Positions 7,001 to 13,875 of a stretch of DNA of 14,045 nt are shown here, piece after piece (the stretch's first letter is position 1; each line of letters begins with the position of its first letter). This DNA comes from Hemicentrotus pulcherrimus. Taxonomy: Eukaryota; Echinodermata; Echinoidea; Camarodonta; Strongylocentrotidae. The stretch spans positions 24,325-38,369 of the forward strand of contig BEXV01000277.1 in the NCBI GenBank assembly GCA_003118195.1, written 5' to 3'. Under the pieces are notes generated by a model that saw only the letters and a program-made list of their open reading frames with translations, was not told the DNA's origin and searched no databases. The position numbers and the translations under genes are program-made.

Positions 7001-8028
7001 CGGCTTACGGCAACATGGCCAAATGTCATGTCGAGTTAAGTAGGTATTGTAGGTTTGGTATGTTAGTACAAAGACCCTTGTATAAAATTGTCTGCTGTGG
7101 TATATGCTATGCTTAATAATTCTGTTCAGTCTAAAATCATTAGGTGGTATGTCATTGTACGTTACGTTCTCGTAATTGCGTTATCTCAAGAACTGATTGA
7201 TGGATTTGCGGCGAAAGAGTAAAAAAAAATTTTAAGAATCAAGTTAAAAACACGAATTTGTACATATGGGACAACGATGTAAGGTGATGGACATTTCTAG
7301 AATAACACATGTCTACTGCGTAATTTTTGTATGAAATGTTACTTCCACTGTACTAACCTTCTAACATGCAAAAAGATCCTGAAAAAAATCTCAAATCACA
7401 AAGATATTTATAGTTTTCTTTAAATGAAGGTGTCACTGTGAGACAATTTCTAACAGTAAATTCTCCCAACCATTTTTGAATTTTCCCAACTGTTTTTCCA
7501 TGAAATAGAAACATAAGACAGGCGTTTAATAATCTTTCAACACTTAATTGACTGGAATGGTATTAATAGAGCCAATTCATTGCTTTGTGACGATTTACAT
7601 TTACCTGAAATGTAATTTAATTGTATGAGTTTAGTTGGGAGAATTAAGGAATCAATCAGATCCACTTTTGCCAAATTGTACTATTAATAACAGTCTGTTT
7701 TAACTCAAACTTTCAGATTATCTTTAATTGTACATCTAGCATTAAAGTCACTACCTGCACATTTTCTCCCATCTAAAGAATATTACAAAGTCCCTTTAGC
7801 ATTTATTTAGGTTATTCACCTGGGCTCTTTTAGAGCTCTGTAAAGATATGGTAAATCACTCACTGCTTCCATGTTTTATTTTCACCCGCTGGTTCTATTT
7901 ATAGAAGAATTTAAGGAAGCAGCACCGTGGTTAGCCAAGACCATCCCGACGATCGAATGCCGGTATGGCAGAGACTCTATAGAGGTGGCCAATGAACTGT
8001 ACAAGCTGGCCCAGATATACTTCAATGG
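760..8028 (+). CDS. SMYD4: SMYD4-like protein (SET/MYND protein 4), partial, seven exons
   Basis: Spliced coding region: 760-1017, 1449-1744, 4200-4273, 4500-4726, 6319-6400, 6926-7039, 7905-8028. All junctions are GT..AG and the phases agree, giving 391 codons with no internal stop. What is seen: N-H-A-C-I-P-N (residues 175-181 of the fragment), then G-D-E-I-Q-H-C-Y-G-P, then F-T-C-R-C-R-T-C, then C-P-K-C and C-G-T-C, and last a helical region ending K-L-A-Q-I-Y-F-N-G. This order is that of the SMYD family, and the C-terminal signature is closest to SMYD4. Known of the family: these proteins join a SET methyltransferase fold, which binds S-adenosylmethionine, to a MYND zinc finger; SMYD4 also has TPR-like helices and has been linked to muscle and heart development. 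The MYND finger, N-terminal TPRs and start codon must lie upstream. Catalytic activity and substrate cannot be judged from this part. Family assignment is firm; the SMYD4 subtype is likely. Confidence 0.88.
1018..1448 (+). other. Intron 1, holding an inverted-end element
   Basis: A 431-bp intron between exons a and b. The donor is gtaaga, and the acceptor tgtaacag is preceded by about 35 bases of CT-rich sequence. More than half of it is occupied by the inverted-end repeat described separately. No coding or RNA feature is seen. Confidence 0.85.
1170..1413. mobile_element. Short inverted-end (MITE-like) element in intron 1
   Basis: The left end aaagactaagatcgac (1179-1194) and right end gttgatcttagtcttt (1398-1413) are reverse complements at 15 of 16 bases, about 244 bp apart over the whole unit. 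The left end has an outward extension gtgtttcac, which recurs with the same arm at 13846-13875. It has no coding capacity. This suggests a dispersed non-autonomous DNA transposon; its superfamily is not clear and no target duplication was identified. Confidence 0.65.
1449..1744 (+). CDS. SMYD4: SMYD4-like exon b (SET core with NHAC motif)
   Basis: 98 codons plus 2 nt. The acceptor is tgtaacag ending at 1448, behind a long CT-rich tract; the donor is gtgagt at 1745. Segments L-L-L-L-H-T-R-Q-L-K-S-N-S-H-A-I-T and R-V-A-T-A-V-Y-P-T-V-S-M-M-N-H-A-C fit SMYD4, which has a leucine-rich helix before the loop and then an R-L-A-T-G-I-F-P-like strand leading to N-H-S-C. The Asn-His pair contacts the methyl donor in SMYD structures and the Cys takes part in a zinc site with the post-SET cysteines. 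The usual Ser of N-H-S-C is Ala here. An acidic, Gly-rich loop (S-E-E-E-N-R to G-G-T-V-E-E) lies between the two segments. Confidence 0.9.
1801..2183. mobile_element. TTAA-flanked non-autonomous transposon (MITE-like)
   Basis: TTAA at 1801-1804 and at 2180-2183 directly flank agggatc (1805-1811) and its reverse complement gatccct (2173-2179). Further in, gtctcagat near the left end is mirrored by atctcagat-type sequence (about 2149-2158) on the right in inverted sense. The 383-bp unit has no coding capacity. TTAA target duplication with short inverted ends is the habit of piggyBac-type elements, so I infer a piggyBac-like MITE; other TTAA-targeting families are possible. Confidence 0.6.
3042..3624. 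mobile_element. 583-bp element with 25-bp inverted ends
   Basis: The left end (3042-3066) and the reverse complement of the right end (3600-3624) agree at 23 of 25 bases; both start cgtatttgccggtg and end aacgccgca. A subterminal ccgcacccc-g-a block occurs at about 3080-3090 and again, in the same direction, at 3560-3570. It contains a long A/T tract and a tRNA-like sequence. There is no transposase. It looks like a non-autonomous DNA transposon into which a tRNA-derived sequence was inserted, or which was built around it. Confidence 0.7.
3144..3224 (-). pseudogene. Degenerate tRNA-Leu-like sequence (tRNA pseudogene or SINE head)
   Basis: Read on the minus strand it starts gcaggatagtcgcgcggtct, then aaggcgc. 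This matches the acceptor, D-arm and A-box layout of eukaryotic tRNA-Leu (typical form gtcaggatggccgagcggtct). A B-box-like aggttcgatcctg follows about 40 bases later. The loop cttcaatc could present anticodon CAA. The acceptor pairs badly, the T-loop is one base short for a 5-bp stem, and the anticodon stem does not pair, so a working tRNA is unlikely. Just beyond the 3' end, the minus strand runs into long T-tracts (3121-3136 and 3102-3116), which would stop RNA polymerase III. Confidence 0.6.
4200..4273 (+). CDS. SMYD4: SMYD4-like exon c (SET C-terminal strands)
   Basis: 74 nt. The acceptor ttttcattgcag ends at 4199 and the donor is gtaagc at 4274. With the carried-over AG it reads S-F-R-K-G-I-V-Y-V-R-A-T-R-E-I, then M-H-G-D-E-I-Q-H-C-Y-G. 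This is the SET block in which a small loop leads to the G-x-E-I strand and the conserved Tyr of the active site. The Tyr codon is whole in this exon, and the following Gly is split across the junction with the next exon. The 74-nt exon is too short to be found as an ORF alone, so its identity rests on frame continuity and motif order. Confidence 0.9.
4274..4499 (+). other. Intron 3 (226 bp)
   Basis: Donor gtaagc at 4274 and acceptor tgattttag at 4499; phase 1. Nothing but AT-rich sequence is seen inside. The open frame running from 4166 through exon c into this intron is a different frame from the protein. Confidence 0.85.
4500..4726 (+). CDS. SMYD4: SMYD4-like exon d (post-SET zinc region)
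   Basis: 227 nt. The acceptor tgattttag ends at 4499 and the donor is gtaagc at 4727. It continues C-Y-G-P, then a helix containing R-Q-Q-A-L-L-N-Q-Y, then C-F-T-C-R-C-R-T-C (codons about 4559-4588), the post-SET cysteines that with the N-H-A-C cysteine should hold a zinc ion. Further on, L-K-C-P-K-C-G (about 4634-4655) and C-G-T-C (4682-4693) form a second CxxC...CxxC pair, as in SMYD4 relatives. A later AG inside the exon (before 4508) could act as acceptor, but it would lose the conserved C-Y-G-P junction. Confidence 0.92.
4727..6318 (+). other. Intron 4 (1592 bp)
   Basis: Donor gtaagc at 4727 and acceptor tttttttgcag at 6318. The first 1000 bases are very AT-rich. Two local features stand out: a perfect cAMP-response-element palindrome at 5259-5266, and a GC-richer patch at about 5715-5815 with a cysteine-rich open frame on the minus strand. 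I see no confident gene. Confidence 0.8.
5259..5266. promoter_or_regulatory. Perfect TGACGTCA (CRE-type) site
   Basis: The 8-base palindrome tgacgtca is followed by gca, so it also fits one half of the longer Maf-type site. A single 8-mer arises by chance fairly often, and being inside an intron it is only a candidate bZIP binding site. Confidence 0.25.
6319..6400 (+). CDS. SMYD4: SMYD4-like exon e (C-terminal helical domain)
   Basis: 82 nt, entering in phase 0 and leaving in phase 1. The acceptor is tttttttgcag ending at 6318 and the donor is gtgaga at 6401. It codes for E-E-E-N-A-T-A-T-L-R-G-L, then A-K-M-F-S-A-A-L-N-D-N-K-L-M-R, an amphipathic helical stretch as expected at the start of the TPR-like C-terminal domain of SMYD proteins. 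There is no sequence motif by itself; support comes from frame continuity, good splice sites and position between exons d and f. Confidence 0.8.
6401..6925 (+). other. Intron 5 (525 bp) with a tandem repeat
   Basis: Donor gtgaga and acceptor atcttacag. It contains the 3 x 49-bp array. The remaining sequence is AT-rich without visible features. Confidence 0.8.
6493..6639 (+). repeat. Three tandem copies of a 49-bp unit
   Basis: Copies at 6493-6541, 6542-6590 and 6591-6639. Each starts agagtagaaataatcttatc and ends attgggcctgtacatac. The second copy differs from the others by one base (cacttt for cattttt-type), so the array is recent and could vary in copy number between individuals. Confidence 0.95.
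6926..7039 (+). CDS. SMYD4: SMYD4-like exon f (C-terminal helical domain)
   Basis: 114 nt. The acceptor is atcttacag ending at 6925; the donor chosen is gtaggt at 7040. It codes for E-V-I-S-K-T-K-S-C-I-D-V-F-D-R-I-L, then I-P-P-D-M-Q-L-A-A-A-Y-G-N-M-A-K-C. The pattern of paired helices (L-A-A-A-Y-G-N-M-A) is TPR-like. A second donor four bases on, gtattg at 7044, would throw the next exon into a stop codon after a few residues. The 7040 donor keeps the frame and is therefore preferred. Confidence 0.85.
   Translation, partial: KLYRRRNPALMCSTVSSYLLTCSWQRLTATWPNVMSS
7040..7904 (+). other. Intron 6 (865 bp)
   Basis: Donor gtaggt and acceptor tatttatag. It contains a 12-bp perfect inverted repeat, aattctcccaac (7459-7470) and gttgggagaatt (7634-7645), which may mark a small 187-bp foldback element. 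The stretch around 7180-7220 (atctcaagaactgattgatg) looks like dispersed repeat sequence. No RNA or coding feature is seen. Confidence 0.7.
7459..7645. repeat. 12-bp inverted repeat bounding 187 bp
   Basis: The arms aattctcccaac and gttgggagaatt are exact reverse complements; an imperfect further copy (aattttcccaact) lies just inside the left arm. It could be a decayed MITE or chance in AT-rich DNA. Confidence 0.4.
7905..8028 (+). CDS. SMYD4: SMYD4-like exon g (last confident exon)
   Basis: 124 nt. The acceptor is tatttatag ending at 7904 and the donor is gtaatt at 8029, leaving 2 nt (GG) of a Gly codon. It codes for K-E-F-K-E-A-A-P-W-L-A-K-T, then R-Y-G-R-D-S-I-E-V-A-N-E-L-Y-K-L, then A-Q-I-Y-F-N-G. 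The motif G-x-x-S-x-E-x-x-x-E-L-x-K-L-A-Q-I-x-F-N-G is the clearest SMYD4 C-terminal signature in the window. In vertebrate SMYD4 several tens of residues follow this point; here they are either in an exon beyond the window or replaced by a short end. Confidence 0.9.
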
Positions 8029-8035
8029 GTAATTA

Positions 8036-8258
8036 CCTCTCTCTCTATATCTCTCTCTCTCTCTCTCCCTCCCTCTCTCTCTCTCTCCCCTCACTCTCTC
8101 TCTCTCTCTCTCTCCCTCACTTTCATTCACTCTGTCTATATCTCTCTTTCTTTCTTTATCCGTCTCCTTCTATTTCCTTCCCCCTCTCCCTTTATCCTTC
8201 CCTTTCTTTCCCTCTTTTTACGCCTTCCTTCACCCTTTCCTCTCTTTTGCTCTCTTTT
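8036..8258 (+). repeat. CT-rich microsatellite / polypyrimidine tract
   Basis: It begins 7 bases after the donor of exon g. Long (CT)n runs with ccct interruptions decay after about 8140 into a ttcc/cttt-rich tract. The Ser/Leu-rich open frames on the plus strand and the Arg/Glu-rich one on the minus strand are translations of the repeat. Confidence 0.95.
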
Positions 8259-8351
8259 ACCATTAGTCTAAACTTAGACTCAACAATATTTTATCTCTCG
8301 ATGGCCAGAAGGGCATTAATGCAGAACTAACACCCTTCTAATTCTCAACAG

Positions 8352-8400
8352 ATTATATGTACAGGCTTTAAAGAAAAGGTTGAGTTCTGATCAAGGATAG
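8352..8400 (+). CDS. Possible short terminal exon of the SMYD4-like gene
   Basis: The AG at 8350-8351 (cttctaattctcaacag) is a fair acceptor, and the phase fits exon g: GG plus the first base a gives Gly. The peptide then runs L-Y-V-Q-A-L-K-K-R-L-S-S-D-Q-G, with a stop codon at 8398-8400. The V-x-A-L pattern after F-N-G recalls the next helix of SMYD4, but 15 residues are too few to decide, and the usual tail is longer. The first AATAAA after the stop is at 9126-9131. If the exon is wrong, the true last exon is beyond 14045. Confidence 0.3.
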
Positions 8401-9332
8401 GTGAACAATTATTTGTGAGGGTTTTCAGCGTTATCATTCAAGGTGTGGAAGAACATCAGAGAAAAAATGTTCCCTGAAAAGCATAGCTCTTCAAATGCCT
8501 TCATATTCAAAGTATGACATGAAACAACTTAAATATGTGGACCTCATTTATATGCCACATGATAAAGTAGTCCCTAATTCATCCTTTTGTGTACAGTGCT
8601 TGTTACTTTTACCGAGAGTGGGCCAAATTTTTTATTATTTTGATGATTCCAGAACTTTGCAGTACACACCAATACTTATATGCTACAAGATCAACTTTTT
8701 CTGATTGATTCCACACCGTTTTGTTCACAATGCAACCGCATGACTAGAACTCAACTTTATCTTGAAGACATTGTTTCCCAATTCACCCATTATTTGGTAG
8801 CCCCAGAGGGTTCCTTATGACATCAAGACATGATGGAAGACTAGAGATATATTTCCATAGATATCAAATGTAGTGATTAATTATTACTGGTGCTCACTTT
8901 ACAAAGAATAGAATGAACAATAGGGAAAAGGAAGGTACGATGACTGAAGAAAGACTAGAAAAGTACTCTTGTGAATGGAAAATGTATTGATTAGTTACTA
9001 CCATACTTGGCTGGCGATAACTTATCATTTTACAAAAGAAATAATGTGGAAAAAACGAAGTAGGAATAGGGGGGAAGTAATTTCTCAAGCAATTATTGCT
9101 TTAAATATCAGGTACGGGAGACGAAAATAAAAGTTATATATTTGTTACTTAAAAATCTTTAAATAACAGAACATTAATTGAAATAGATAGATTAGTATAG
9201 TAATTGCACTTTAAATTTACACAGGAACAGCAGATTGCTTTTTTCAAAATAGGTGTCGGCACCTGTCAAAACTTCATCATTTTACGGTTTGTCAGTTGAG
9301 AGAGAATGAAAATGTCATCTTTTAAAACGAGT
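8401..9332. other. No gene recognised; possible 3' UTR
   Basis: AT-rich with short unrelated open frames only. If the short terminal exon is right, this would be 3' untranslated sequence, and AATAAA at 9126-9131 would be the first canonical polyadenylation signal. Otherwise it is intron. The small palindrome aggtgtcggcacct lies at 9251-9264. Confidence 0.5.
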
Positions 9333-9790
9333 AGTAGATATAGGACAGTTCAAGGTGTCTGTGTGCACCACAAACCTTGCCTCTGCAATCCCGAGCTATT
9401 CTTTTTTTCTATTACAAGACTCTCTATGGCCGCCATGCTTATAGATCTTATCTTCTCTTAATAGTCGATGAACATATATGAACACTAATTATTCACTTAT
9501 GGTATCTGTAGTCGATCTACATTTTGCGCTCTGAATCCGTTCCACGGCAGGCGGCAAATGAAGTAGATATAGGACAGTTCAAGGTGGCTACGTGCACCGC
9601 AGACCGTGCCTCGGCATTCCCAAACTATTCTTTTTTTAGATTGCAAAACTCTCTATGGTTATCGTGCCTATAGACCTTATTTTCTCTTATAGTCGATGAA
9701 CATAAATGAACACTAATTATTCACTTATGTTATCTGTAGTCGCGATCTACATTTTGCGCTCTGAATCCGTTCCCCGGCAGGCGGTAAATT
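9333..9790 (+). repeat. Tandem duplication of a 229-bp unit
   Basis: The copies are 9333-9561 and about 9562-9790. Both start agtagatataggacagttca and end in gcgctctgaatccgttcc plus ggcaggcggnaaat. They share most positions, including gtcgatgaacat and cactaattattcacttatg, but differ by scattered substitutions and indels of a few bases, so the duplication is fairly old. No protein or RNA structure is recognised in the unit. Confidence 0.92.
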
Positions 9791-10527
9791 TTGTAGGCCA
9801 GTGTCGCATTATCGTGGGAAAAACAAAACAACAACGGTCTCTGTCCGTGCGTGTCCTTGCTTTGAGGAACTAATCGTGTCACAATTGGAAACCACCTATT
9901 TAAGACACAAAAGAACAAATATATTTAGCAATGTTGCACTTTTTGTGTTTTGTATTGAGGGCAGATGAACATTGTAAGCAGTATCAATATGAAATGAGAG
10001 ATCCACACCATCACATTATGTGGTCTCATGCCCTCTATGTTCAATTAATGAAAGTCATTAAAGCGACGTTGTCATATTACCTCAAGTGACACAGTTGAGT
10101 TTATCTCATCCTTTTTCATCATTTTTACATGCATTGTGCATTACTTGAAAATGGACCAGATGGAACGCAAATATTTTATTTGATACATATATTTTAAACA
10201 CAATCTGTTGCTGTTTATCATCTCTCATAAGGAATTGAATCCTGTTATGCTATAGGGATGTGTTAAAGTCTTGTATCAGAAACCAGATGTCAACCAAATT
10301 TCTCTCCTTATTACTCAACTATATTCTCTATCAATTTGGGTGGGAAATATCAATTATTCTAGTTCAATTTTTTTCTCCAATCATTAGCAGAACTCTTTGA
10401 CTGGCCAATTGAAGTAGTGTTCTTCACAATTTTCACTAGTTTGCAACCGTTTTTGATAGCCTTTGACTAGCAAGCTAGTATTGATTGCAACTATAGTGGT
10501 TTATATTTAATTTCAGGCTATTAAGGC
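9791..10527. other. No feature recognised
   Basis: AT-rich sequence without a convincing exon, repeat or RNA gene. The acceptor-like ttaatttcag ending at 10516 is phase-compatible with exon g, but the following 16 codons before the stop codon (taa) do not resemble SMYD4. Confidence 0.5.
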
Positions 10528-11105
10528 TTATGTTAGACCCTTGCAGTCATCTCGATATAAAATAATTCCAACAAATGGGCTCCTTTTTCCCCCACTAAGG
10601 TTCCCAGGGTGGAGGGGGTTACGAACTCGTACCTGACTGATAACATTGTCTGACCCCGCCTCTGGTGCGACTCCACGCTCTAATTGTGTAATCGACCTCC
10701 CATCACCGCCATTCAACTTCCTGTCGGCACTATTCAGACGCAAACCTTTAATGCTATCTTTAGAAAACTGTTTGCCTTTTCTTTCACCCCACTGGCAGTT
10801 CATGTTCTAAGCCAACAGCTTATCAATGCTTTTAAAGGGGACAAAATTAGGGGCGTCTCCATTTGTGCAAGTTTCATAACAGCCAATAGGCAGAGTGCTC
10901 TCTTATCAAACTTCAACCAGAGGTTGTCAACTGCATTTACAGAGGCGTGGCACTCAAGTCCGTGACTTGGCAGCTGGCTGCGACTGCGCGAACCAGATGT
11001 GATGTATGTGAAGGTTACAAAATATTCATGATAATACAACACATGGTCTTGTTGCATCTGTTTTTTTGTTTTTTTAATTGTGTTTTCCAGGATTTGATTG
11101 TGCAA
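10528..11105. other. GC-richer island with unrecognised overlapping ORFs
   Basis: This block is visibly richer in G and C than its surroundings. Open frames of about 90-100 codons lie on both strands: plus 10684-10965, minus 10800-11105 and minus 10528-10803. The two minus frames overlap at an ATGA. None resembles a protein I know. Short sites include agccaatagg (10881-10890, CCAAT-box-like), cttatca (10819-10825 and 10902-10908, GATA-like) and gaggcgtggc (10942-10951, GC/CACC-box-like). It may be a regulatory module, part of an old mobile element, or an unrecognised exon. Confidence 0.35.
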
Positions 11106-11436
11106 TCTGCGTTTATTTAATGAGGCTGTTTGATCTGCATTTGGCTTGTGGCAACTGATTGGGGAGAAAATTTGTTTGGATTTAATACTATCGTATTGAA
11201 AGAAATTTGGCCAGATCTAAAGTTATGATTTTTTTCTCACTTTCTATTAGATGATTAAAAATTTAAATATTCTTGTTCAAAAGTGAATAGCCAATACTTG
11301 CATCTTGGTAGTTCACAAAATGCCATGTAAAGAGCATGAGTAAAATTTTTTTTTTAAATTACTAATAGTGGCCTGTACTGCATCACCCCTAAAGATTGAC
11401 TATAGCGATAATCATTCTCTTATAATGGTATATTAT

Positions 11437-11601
11437 AGTATTAATGACTGCTTTGAGAGAAATAGTTGTTTTTATACGCTCAAAGGAAGGTTAAAATTGT
11501 GCTATTTCCCTAGGCATGCCGAGGGAAATAGCCCAGTTGTAACCTTCCCGAGAGTGTATAAAAACAACTATTTCTCGAATATTAAAGCAGTCATTAATAC
11601 T
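11437..11601. repeat. Long foldback with arms of about 80 bp
   Basis: The left arm (11437 to about 11514) begins agtattaatgactgcttt and passes through agaaatagttgtttttata, ggaaggtt and gctatttccct. The right arm (about 11519-11601) carries the same blocks in reverse complement, ending aaagcagtcattaatact. The centre is taggcatgcc. The arms differ by a few substitutions and small indels, including an extra aatattc block on the right. Transcribed from either strand it would form a long hairpin. A foldback/MITE origin is the simplest reading. Confidence 0.9.
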
Positions 11602-11956
11602 TTTATATGCCGAAAAAAGAGTCAACTTATGACACCATCTTGGCCTTTCTCTAGTGTTTCTGCATGGTTGTTTTTTAAGAGTGTATCTGTGAGAGTAGAC
11701 TAGATCTAGATTTAATCTAAGCAAGATATTTTTACAATTTGGGGGGGTGGGCCGGCCCTGTGGGGAATATGGATAAAAACCTGCGCTTTCATATGACACC
11801 TCACTTATTGAGTATCACCTTCAGGATCACGAGCAATATTAGTTTGAATCTCATTTTGATAATTGAAACATCGACCAATGCATCGACCAGTGGCAGTGCG
11901 CAGTGCATAGAAGTACGGTGTGTGCAATCTTTATGAGAAAGATTCTATTTTTAGCA

Positions 11957-12018
11957 CTAGTCTAGATCTACTAGGTCTAGGCCTAGATCTAGATCTAATC
12001 TAGATCTACTAGATCTAT
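11957..12018. repeat. AGATCTA-rich palindromic cluster
   Basis: Five AGATCT hexamers (11964, 11985, 11991, 12002 and 12011) lie within 53 bases, mixed with ctag and aggcct motifs. A sixth lies at 11702 in tagatctagattt. The cluster is a simple-sequence-like array built on a self-complementary unit. Confidence 0.85.
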
Positions 12019-12019
12019 T

Positions 12020-13845
12020 TTGAATATATTTATGGACAATTTTACGTACCCTATTTTGGTGTTCTTGCTGTCAGCAAGTCTTGCATCTGATCATCATCAA
12101 GAAGTTGAAATCTTAGGAGAGTTTCTTCAGCCATTTTTGCCTTATTTGCTGTAACGGTGCACTGTGCTAAAAATACCAACCAATTCTTTGCACATGTATG
12201 GTATTCTCGATCGGTCAAACCATTTTTTAACGTGTTAACCTATGGGTATTTCACCATGGCTGAACTATTTTTCCGATAACTGGAAGTTTACCGGGCAATT
12301 TTACAGGAATAGTTAAAGTTTATGACTGCTCTTTCGACCAATCAGATGGCTGCATTCCTTAAGTGAGGTATATAATTTGTTATGTTTCCCTTGATAACTA
12401 TAACCATATTAGGGTCATTGCTATCGTTTGGATTTTCTTTAAACAGTTTTTTTTCTCCTAATAGGGACGAACATTCAAGGAATGTTGTTAACATAAAACC
12501 TGAAAGAATTTTGTGTTTCAACTTTCAAAGAAACATTCTCCAGAATATTCAACACTACAGCTGAAAAACTTATCAACAATTACAAACCATGATGTTGCTT
12601 CTTTCTTCCAAAGCACACTATCCGACTTTCCTAGACAATTCTGTCTCGTTCAGGAAGTGCATTACAGGACACAAGTTTACTTTCCAGTTCATCGCTTGTG
12701 GAACACAGCTCGTAAACCTTGGTTTTAAAGCATCCTATTCTAATTTTTTGCCTATTCACTAATTCAGCTCCAAGCATTGGGTGGAAATATCAAACACACC
12801 GGCCCATATAACGTGTTGTTTGTTAATCAATTGTTAATCGGGGAGGAGGGGAGATGAAAAAAATGACAATCGCAACAGATCAAGGGATTATAGGTCACTG
12901 CTGAGCAAAAGAATGATGGTAAATGTCGAGTTTCAGAAGAGGAATTTTCGTAAAAGTGTGGTTTTGGCTGACGGTTGTTTAGGGTGACTCTAACCATTTC
13001 ATGAAAACGCAGAGTCGTTTGTACGCGCCGCCTTGCTGTTGTTACATATCAACGGTATTTGCAGCGTTTCTTTCCCTTGTTCCATATCAAAACTGTTTTT
13101 AGAAACTCTTTTGTTAGCGTTTTTGTCTGTAATGCACAGGATTATCATCAATCATGCAAACATAATGAGCAGTTATAGATAGTTTTTACATTTGTAGGAG
13201 CGGGCATGAAAAGCAGTACATTTTAAATAACATAATTCATTACGGAGGCATCGAAAAGGGGAATAAATGTACAGCTAGAATCCGATACATTATATATCGG
13301 TATACTGGTAATAAAGTTAGTGGCACTAGAGGGTTTATAAAATGATTTGTTTAAATATTGATAAATAGAACGGGTTACTGCGGTATGTTTAACTTACAAC
13401 AAGGATTTGGAAGAGAAAAATCATTTAAAAATTATAGTTGTTTTTTATTCTTTGACTATTTCTATAAGGCAACCATTCTCAAGCTTTTGATTTGGAATTA
13501 AGACGTCTCAGTTCCTTCACATATGAAAACAAAATCAAAGGGATAACAGGTACTTTCATCTCTACAATGGACTAACTAAACATTCCTCACCAAACACTCT
13601 GAAGACTAGACGTTTGGGGTTTTCAGAATATGTAGATTTTATACTTCTCTATCTCTATCATTATGAATGTTTAAGAAAATCAAGTATCACAAAACCATTA
13701 CATGCAGCTGAATGCATCTATTAGCAAGTCTATGCATGTGGAAGGCTCCTGTAAGTTATTATGAAAAAAGAGTTTAAAGTTTGCTCCTTCAGAAACGGAG
13801 GAGTGTTTTTTTTTTACTGAAGTTGAGTAAGTAGTTTCCTGGGGA
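12020..13845. other. No gene recognised
   Basis: AT-rich sequence. Acceptor-like sites at about 12461 (ctcctaatag), 12767 (actaattcag) and 13197 (catttgtag) open frames of 20-50 codons that are phase-compatible with exon g, but none shows the expected SMYD4 tail. Short plus-strand open frames at 12382-12564 and 12513-12728 are also unrecognised. An AATAAA occurs at 13262-13267. Confidence 0.5.
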
Positions 13846-13875
13846 GTGTTTCACAAAGACTAAGATTGACTTTAA
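13846..13875 (+). mobile_element. Second copy of the intron-1 element end
   Basis: gtgtttcacaaagactaaga plus ttgactttaa matches 1170-1199 at all but a few positions. Its inner sequence (to 14045) differs from the first copy, so it may be a relative sharing only the ends. The other end is not within the window. Confidence 0.6.

Noticed and set aside
7040..7047. Alternative donor at 7044 for exon f
   Set aside because: It would put exon g out of frame and reach a stop after about two codons; the 7040 donor preserves the SMYD4 reading frame.
7882..8330. Ser/Leu-rich plus-strand frame and Arg/Glu-rich minus-strand frame
   Set aside because: Both are translations of the CT microsatellite; the true exon g uses a different plus-strand frame.
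12462..12564. Possible last exon after the strong acceptor ctcctaatag, phase-compatible with exon g
   Set aside because: The peptide (D-E-H-S-R-N-V-V-N-I-K and so on) shows no likeness to the SMYD4 tail, and the intron would be over 4.4 kb. Kept only as a remote alternative.
12580..12727. Minus-strand frame with E-L-C-S-T-S-D-E-L-E-S-K-like peptide
   Set aside because: It looks protein-like but is short and interrupted by stops, without splice support or a recognised family.
13199..13350. Open frame of about 50 codons after catttgtag, phase-compatible with exon g
   Set aside because: No family resemblance, and the composition is like the surrounding AT-rich DNA.
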